Origin: Oscillospiraceae bacterium
Lineage (GTDB): Bacteria > Bacillota > Clostridia > Oscillospirales > UBA929
NCBI GenBank assembly: GCA_031282535.1
Contig: JAITDM010000169.1
Coordinates: 1 to 10,410, forward strand
DNA: 10,410 bases
Reading direction: 5' to 3'
This document shows, one piece after another, positions 6,398 to 10,410 of this stretch. Made by a program: the position numbers and the translations under genes. Numbering within the stretch: the stretch's first letter is position 1; each line of letters begins with the position of its first letter. A model generated the notes under the pieces. The model was not told where the DNA came from. It made no database searches and saw only the letters and a program-made list of their open reading frames with translations.

Positions 6398-6694
6398 TCA
6401 TAAGAACTGCCCCGCGTTGCTGCTGATGGTGCGCTCCAGCGCCGCGTACTGCGAGACGGTGCTCTCCAAAAAACGCGCGTATGACTCGATCACATCGCGG
6501 TGCGCGTCAAAACGGGGCTGCATCGCGGTGATCTTGGCGCGCAAAACGTCCGACGCGTCGCTGGTCCATTGACTCTCCAAACCGTGGACGGTGGTCTTGA
6601 TGTGATGCAGCGTCTGCGTCAACGCGTCGTTGAGGGCGCGTATGCGATTGGCCTTTTCTTTGACTTCCTCGAACGAAATCTTGATGTCTGACAT
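6398..6694 (-). CDS. WXG100-like small protein (WTS variant)
   Basis: 98 aa from ATG 6694, 15 bases after the previous stop, with only a weak GAGGAT ribosome binding site, so translational coupling is likely. Helix 1 ends in LESQW (39-43), followed by TSDASDVLRAKI, then AMQPRFD and the C-terminal helix. Trp43 marks the turn; the W-x-G glycine is Ser. Y83-A-A-L-E87 fits the Y-x-x-x-D/E type VII export motif. The pattern S-x-W-x-S-x-A-S followed by MQP-x-F is one I associate with T7SSb WXG100 targets. It is the best candidate of the four for the signal-bearing partner in a helical dimer. Confidence 0.85.
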   Translation of the reverse strand: MSDIKISFEEVKEKANRIRALNDALTQTLHHIKTTVHGLESQWTSDASDVLRAKITAMQPRFDAHRDVIESYARFLESTVSQYAALERTISSNAGQFL

Positions 6695-6709
6695 AACCCA
6701 TCCTCACTC

Positions 6710-7024
6710 TCACCAGGCGCTCCGCGACAGCGACTGCACGGAGCTGCGAATGTTTTCCTGGGTCTCTCGGTAGGCGCGGGCGCTCTTCTTCAAAAAACCG
6801 GCGTACTCCCGCAAAAGCATCTCCAGCTGCCTGAAGTCGCCCCCGAACCCCTCGATTTGGTGCGTGAATACGGCGTTGTCCTGCCCGGACCAGACGTAGC
6901 GCAGGTCCTGGATCGTCTGAAACAGGCGCAGATAGTCGTTCCGGTATGACTCCGCCAACGATTCCATCTTGACGGCCGCACTCTCCAGTTGTGCGATGTC
7001 TACGAGAATCTGTCCTCTTGACAT
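6710..7024 (-). CDS. WXG100 / ESAT-6-like secreted protein (canonical WSG)
   Basis: 104 aa. ATG 7024 (MSRGQ) is chosen over a GTG 36 bases earlier because AGAGGG lies just upstream of it. Two long helices flank VWSGQDN (44-50); W45-S-G47 is the canonical W-x-G turn. Secreted WXG100 proteins form helical hairpin dimers exported by EssC-type ATPases. The C-terminal helix has AYRETQENI (84-92); the strict Y-x-x-x-D/E spacing is not met (Gln at the last position), so its own export signal is uncertain. It is the first gene after the promoter and repeated element at 7048-7139 and opens the run of four small genes. Confidence 0.88.
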   Translation of the reverse strand: MSRGQILVDIAQLESAAVKMESLAESYRNDYLRLFQTIQDLRYVWSGQDNAVFTHQIEGFGGDFRQLEMLLREYAGFLKKSARAYRETQENIRSSVQSLSRSAW

Positions 7025-7047
7025 GCTTTTCCCTCTCTTTTGTACAC

Positions 7048-7086
7048 ATATCCTGACCATATTTTGTATATATCCTGAATATATAC
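7048..7086. promoter_or_regulatory. Candidate operator: tandem TCAGGATAT with a dyad
   Basis: On the minus strand TCAGGATAT occurs twice, at 7078-7070 and 7056-7048, 22 bases apart or about two helical turns. The promoter-proximal copy sits in a perfect dyad GTATATAT-N5-ATATATAC (7066-7086). Both copies lie in the leader between the candidate -10 (7111-7116) and ATG 7024, so a bound regulator could block elongation. The regulator is unknown. Confidence 0.5.
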
Positions 7087-7110
7087 AGACAAAAAAGCGC
7101 CTACAACCGC

Positions 7111-7139
7111 ATTATACTACATTCCGATCATAAAGTACA
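7111..7139 (-). promoter_or_regulatory. Candidate promoter of the WXG gene cluster
   Basis: A perfect -10 TATAAT (7116-7111) lies on the minus strand; at 17 bases the -35 would be TGTACT (7139-7134), a poor match. The 191-base gap 7025-7215 holds this, the TCAGGATAT repeats and no ORF of note. An internal promoter would let the small proteins be made in excess over EssC. Confidence 0.55.
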
Positions 7140-7215
7140 GCCCCAATTCGCCCTATTTTTGTCAAGAGCGCCTCTTATTTTGTCCGCCGGACGGGGTCGC
7201 CGGGGCGAAACACTA

Positions 7216-7467
7216 TCAGATCAGCATGAGCCCGGCGCCGTTATACAAGCCGGCTTCCGCCGCGGTCATGCGCGCGTCCAGAATCTCGCCCGTCTGCCGG
7301 TCGCAGAGCACCGTGGACGCGTTGGCGACAAAGAGACCCTCCGAGAGCTCGGACAGCGCCTTTGACACGAGCGCCGTCACCTCATAAAGCGGCAGGGCGG
7401 ACGGGATGGATACGTCAAAGGAGCGCCCGGCGGCCGGCAGATAGACTTCGATCAGCAGCTTGTTCAT
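7216..7467 (-). CDS. yukD: YukD/EsaB-type ubiquitin-like type VII component
   Basis: 83 aa, the usual size for this family. It starts with MNKLLIEVYLP and a beta-strand pattern typical of the ubiquitin-like fold, then a helix (VTALVSKALSEL), strands ANASTVLCD and GEILD, and ends in LYNGAGLMLI, a hydrophobic last strand as in YukD/EsaB. ATG 7467 overlaps the essC stop by four bases (ATGA), and GGAGGGGAG lies about nine bases upstream inside essC, so translation is coupled. In Bacillus and Staphylococcus the YukD/EsaB protein is a cytosolic accessory factor of T7SSb. It lacks the C-terminal Gly-Gly of true ubiquitin modifiers, as expected for the family. Confidence 0.85.
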   Translation of the reverse strand: MNKLLIEVYLPAAGRSFDVSIPSALPLYEVTALVSKALSELSEGLFVANASTVLCDRQTGEILDARMTAAEAGLYNGAGLMLI

Positions 7468-10410
7468 GGCGGATCACTCCCCTCCGGGCCCAGGGCGGTG
7501 AGCAGCTTAGACAGGACCGGCCGCCCCCGGCGCAGCACGTAGCCGAAACCGTCCTCCACCTCCTCGTACAGGCCGGCGGAGACCTTCGAAAACGGAAAGA
7601 CGTACTGGTCGGCGAGACCGCCGCCCACCCAGACGCCGTCGGCCCCGGCCATGTGGCGCTTGTACCAGCCGTCGGAGGAGACGGCGCCGAACCCGTGCAC
7701 CGTGTCGCAGACGGCAAAGCGGATGTTGTACGCGCCCTCCGCCTTCTCCAGGAGGACCCGCAGCTTGTCCTGCCCGTCGCCGGAGAGCTGCTCCAGCAGG
7801 TGACTGAGGGAGACGATCACATACAGCGCCATCGGGAAGGCCGCGCCGCCGGAGGCGGTCTTGTAGGTGTTGTTGCGTCGCACCATCTCCTCGAAGAGAC
7901 GGCGCACCTGGGTCTCAAAATCGTGTGCCACGCATTCGTACGCGGCGTCGGTCTGCGGGAAGAGATCCCCCGCGTCCCACACTGCGGTGTGTACGTCCGG
8001 CAGCAGCGCGGCCGTCTCCGCCAACCCCCGCGCCGGGCCGGCCAGCGAGAAGAGATCACGCGCCGACAGCCAGACCGCCACCGCCGACTGCAGATCGACG
8101 GTCACAAACTGGAGGCTCTGTTTGTCCACCCCCACCGGCAGCGCGGCCGGGGAGCGCACCGCGCCGCGGACAAAGGCGGCGTCCACGCGCGCCGGCAAAA
8201 CGGGCACGGGCGGCGCCGCCGCCGTGCGGCCGCGCCCGGCCAGACCGGCGCAGAAGGCGCGGAGGGCCTTTTGCGAGGTGTCCGGCCCGAACACGGCCGA
8301 CTGAAACTCATAGACCTTGTCCAGCCGCACGAGACCGCGCCCCTTGAGCTTCGAGGGGTACACGCCGTCGGTGTTGCCAAGCGCGCCGAAATAATCGGAG
8401 CGGTCGTTCAGCTGCAAGACGATGGTCTGCCGGAAATTTTGCAGCATCCGGTAGCGCACCGCGTGGGGGGCGTTGCCGGTCAGGATGACGTGGACGCCGT
8501 AGCCGACCCCCTCGCGGGCGATCTGCAGCAACCCGTCCTCGTAGGATTCAAACTGTTCGATGAAGGCCAGGTAGTTGCGCACGATCAGCAAAACGGCGGG
8601 CGTCGGCTCGCCGCCGGCGGCGCAGTAGGAGGCGAATTCGCCGCCGAATTCGGCGAAACGGCGCTTGCGGTCGGCGATCTCCGCCACCAGCATCCGCAGC
8701 AGATTGCGGATCCGTTCCTCGTCGTGCGAGAAGAGGACGCCGCCCACCTGGGGGGCCTGCTCAAACGCCCGCAGCGTCTCGGCGCCCAAGTCGATCAGGT
8801 ACACATGGAGACGGTCGGCGCCGTAGTCGGAGAGCAGGCCGCAGAGGAGGGTGTTGAGCAGCGTCGTCTTCCCGCTGCCGGCCGCGCCGAAGATCACGGC
8901 GTTGCCCTCGCGGCTGAGCGGCAGCGTGAGGAGGCCCTGGCGCTGGTTGAACGGGTCGTCGTATTCGCCGATGACCGGGTCCAGTGCGAAGGGTTCGGCG
9001 GCATAGGCGTACTTGCGCCTGAGGTCGTCGAGCAGAACGATGGGCGGGATGGCCGGCAGCCACAGCGGGTGGGCCGACACATGTTCCTCCTCCGCCAGCG
9101 TGGAGAGGTATTGGACGACGGACGTGATCTGCGTCGCCGTGTGGCCCGCCGGGCCCCGCCGGGGTTTCGGCTTGGCCTCCGCCACGGCACGGCCCAGATG
9201 GTCCACCACCGTGATGCCGTCGTCCCGGTTGCGTTCCACCTCGTCGGAGGGCACATAGGGCGCGCCGCACCAGGCGGCCTGCCCCAGCGCGAAGAGTTCG
9301 TGGAAGCCGACCTGGAGATAAAAGCGCCCGGTTTCCGACAGGTGCACCGCGTCGGGGCGCTTCAGCATGTCCATGCTGTCCGCCTTCTCCTGCACCTTGA
9401 GGCAGACGCGGGCGCGGCTGTTGCTCCAGATCTGGTCGTCCACGACGCCGGACGGCTTCTGGGTGGCGAGGATCAGGTGGATCCCCAGGCCGCGGCCGAT
9501 CCGCGCCGCGCTGATGAGCTGCTCCATGAACTCCGGCTGCTGGGTCTTGAGTTCGGCGAACTCGTCGGAGATGATGAACAGATGGGGGACAGGCGTCGTC
9601 ACCAGGCCGGAGCGGTACATCATCTGGTACTTGTAGATGTCGATGGTGCCCTCGTTCGAAAGCGGCCGCGCCTCGCGGAAGATCCGCTGCCGCCTCCGCA
9701 GTTCGCTCTGGATCGAGATCAGCGACCGCTTGACCGCCGCGCCGTCCAGGTTCGTGATGGTGCCGGCCAGGTGGGGCAGGCGGAGGCCCTTGTCCGGGTC
9801 CTCAAACGCGCCGGCCAGGCCGCCGCCCTTGTAGTCGATCAGGATGAAGGCGACCTCGTCCGGGCGGTAGTTGACGGCCAGGGAGAGGATGAATGTCATG
9901 ATGAACTCGCTCTTCCCGGAGCCCGTCATCCCGGCGATCAGGCCGTGGGGGCCGTGGAATTTTTCGTGCAGGTCCAGCGTGAAGATCTCCCCGTCCGCCG
10001 TCAGGCCCACCGGCGCCTGGAGGCTGTTGGCGGGGTTGTTTTCCTTCCAGCGGGTGAGCGCATTTAAGTGTTCCACCTTGCCCACGCCGAAGAGACCCAA
10101 AAAGGTGATGAGGGACGGCAGCGCGTAACGCTCGCTCTGGATGTCGAGCTGGGTGTTGGCCAGCACGAGGGCCGCGCGCGCCGCGTCGAGGCCGGCGGCG
10201 CTTTCCGCCCGGAAACGGGTGCGGTCGCCGGAGACGTCGTCCTTGTCGAAGACGGCGGAGGCGTCCGCCGAGAGCTCGTTCACCGTCGAGCACTCCTTGG
10301 GCAGGTCCCGCAGCGCGTCGTTTAAAAAGAGGACGCTGAACCCGCAGGGTTCCTGCCGCTGCCGCAGCGTCCGCAGCACTTCCATCCGGCCCGAGAGGCC
10401 CGCGTAGTCC
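7464..10410 (-). CDS. essC: EssC/YukB-type FtsK/SpoIIIE ATPase of T7SSb, 5' end beyond window
   Basis: 981 residues are visible; the frame continues past 10410, so the N-terminal FHA and membrane regions are outside. Residue numbers start at Met 10385. ATPase domain 1 has Walker A GMTGSGKS (152-159), IDYKGGG (183-189) and Walker B LFIISDE (269-275), all intact. Domain 2 has Walker A GAAGSGKT (500-507), but the Walker B position reads LLIVRN (599-604), with Arg603 where Asp is expected. Domain 3 (about 745-973) has no P-loop: the site reads FSLAGPARGLAET (779-791). The family is an inner-membrane motor that recognises WXG100 dimers and drives their export; only domain 1 here keeps a full catalytic set. 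It overlaps yukD by four bases. EssC orthologues are near 1,450-1,500 residues, so roughly 500 are missing to the right. Confidence 0.93.
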   Translation of the reverse strand, partial: DYAGLSGRMEVLRTLRQRQEPCGFSVLFLNDALRDLPKECSTVNELSADASAVFDKDDVSGDRTRFRAESAAGLDAARAALVLANTQLDIQSERYALPSLITFLGLFGVGKVEHLNALTRWKENNPANSLQAPVGLTADGEIFTLDLHEKFHGPHGLIAGMTGSGKSEFIMTFILSLAVNYRPDEVAFILIDYKGGGLAGAFEDPDKGLRLPHLAGTITNLDGAAVKRSLISIQSELRRRQRIFREARPLSNEGTIDIYKYQMMYRSGLVTTPVPHLFIISDEFAELKTQQPEFMEQLISAARIGRGLGIHLILATQKPSGVVDDQIWSNSRARVCLKVQEKADSMDMLKRPDAVHLSETGRFYLQVGFHELFALGQAAWCGAPYVPSDEVERNRDDGITVVDHLGRAVAEAKPKPRRGPAGHTATQITSVVQYLSTLAEEEHVSAHPLWLPAIPPIVLLDDLRRKYAYAAEPFALDPVIGEYDDPFNQRQGLLTLPLSREGNAVIFGAAGSGKTTLLNTLLCGLLSDYGADRLHVYLIDLGAETLRAFEQAPQVGGVLFSHDEERIRNLLRMLVAEIADRKRRFAEFGGEFASYCAAGGEPTPAVLLIVRNYLAFIEQFESYEDGLLQIAREGVGYGVHVILTGNAPHAVRYRMLQNFRQTIVLQLNDRSDYFGALGNTDGVYPSKLKGRGLVRLDKVYEFQSAVFGPDTSQKALRAFCAGLAGRGRTAAAPPVPVLPARVDAAFVRGAVRSPAALPVGVDKQSLQFVTVDLQSAVAVWLSARDLFSLAGPARGLAETAALLPDVHTAVWDAGDLFPQTDAAYECVAHDFETQVRRLFEEMVRRNNTYKTASGGAAFPMALYVIVSLSHLLEQLSGDGQDKLRVLLEKAEGAYNIRFAVCDTVHGFGAVSSDGWYKRHMAGADGVWVGGGLADQYVFPFSKVSAGLYEEVEDGFGYVLRRGRPVLSKLLTALGPEGSDPP

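Noticed and set aside
7160..7165. TTGACA on the minus strand upstream of the WXG genes
   Set aside because: A perfect -35 hexamer, but no -10 lies 16-18 bases downstream; TATAAT at 7116-7111 is too far.
7164..7176. AAGAG-CGC-CTCTT inverted repeat after yukD
   Set aside because: Only a 5-bp stem with a 3-base loop, and no T-tract on the minus strand; too weak to call a terminator.
7362..10067. 901-codon + strand open frame opposite essC
   Set aside because: GC-rich antisense shadow; essC on the other strand has intact Walker motifs and family-wide features.
1..10410. CRISPR arrays, tRNA or rRNA genes, insertion sequences
   Set aside because: No regularly spaced repeats, cloverleaf, rRNA or transposase-like sequence was found on either strand.

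Overview
The window looks like part of the chromosome of a GC-rich, Gram-positive anaerobe of the Clostridia. This is inferred from AGGAGG-type ribosome binding sites, consensus sigma-A promoters, a tRNA-sensing T-box leader, a Firmicutes-type (T7SSb) type VII secretion locus, and a secreted protein ending in a dockerin. The species cannot be named from sequence alone.

Layout. Bases 1-2383 (+) encode a large mosaic secreted protein: an export-signal-like segment, a NEAT-like domain, an FMN-binding domain with a flavinylation motif, a partial second NEAT-like segment running into a beta-helix-like region, two FIVAR-like helical domains, a cohesin-like domain and a dockerin. Its 5' end is problematic: the only ATG with a ribosome binding site is out of frame. 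It ends at a palindromic element (2394-2415) and a strong hairpin terminator (2435-2479). Everything else is on the minus strand and converges on it.

Reading the minus strand from the right: a 5'-truncated essC/yukB ATPase (10410-7464) overlaps by 4 bases a yukD/esaB-type ubiquitin-like gene (7467-7216). After a 191-base gap holding a candidate promoter and a repeated TCAGGATAT element come four small helical genes of the WXG100/ESAT-6 type (7024-6710, 6694-6398, 6344-6081, 6020-5709). Their W-x-G turn decays from WSG to WTS to WIS to none. Together these form the EssC-to-substrate half of a T7SSb locus; membrane partners such as EsaA, EssA and EssB are not in the window.

A second minus-strand unit follows: a consensus sigma-A promoter (5651-5623), a complete T-box riboswitch (about 5616-5300), an 844-residue fusion of a sugar-phosphate-isomerase-like TIM barrel with an AMP-forming acyl-CoA synthetase (5243-2709), then a 59-residue ORF with its own ribosome binding site (2685-2506) that resembles the C-terminal tail of Phd/YefM antitoxins. 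The T-box specifier reads most plausibly as CUC (Leu) and its tRNA-acceptor bulge is UGGU. This suggests the synthetase is induced by leucine starvation, perhaps to activate isovalerate for leucine synthesis by reductive carboxylation; that role is inference. The leader also has a three-way CAGGAGG/CCTCCTG/CAGGAGG complementarity that could couple transcriptional read-through to exposure of the ribosome binding site.

The best leads are the T-box-controlled fusion enzyme with its possible double switch, and the heme/flavin/cellulosome mosaic protein. No tRNA, rRNA, CRISPR array or insertion sequence was seen.
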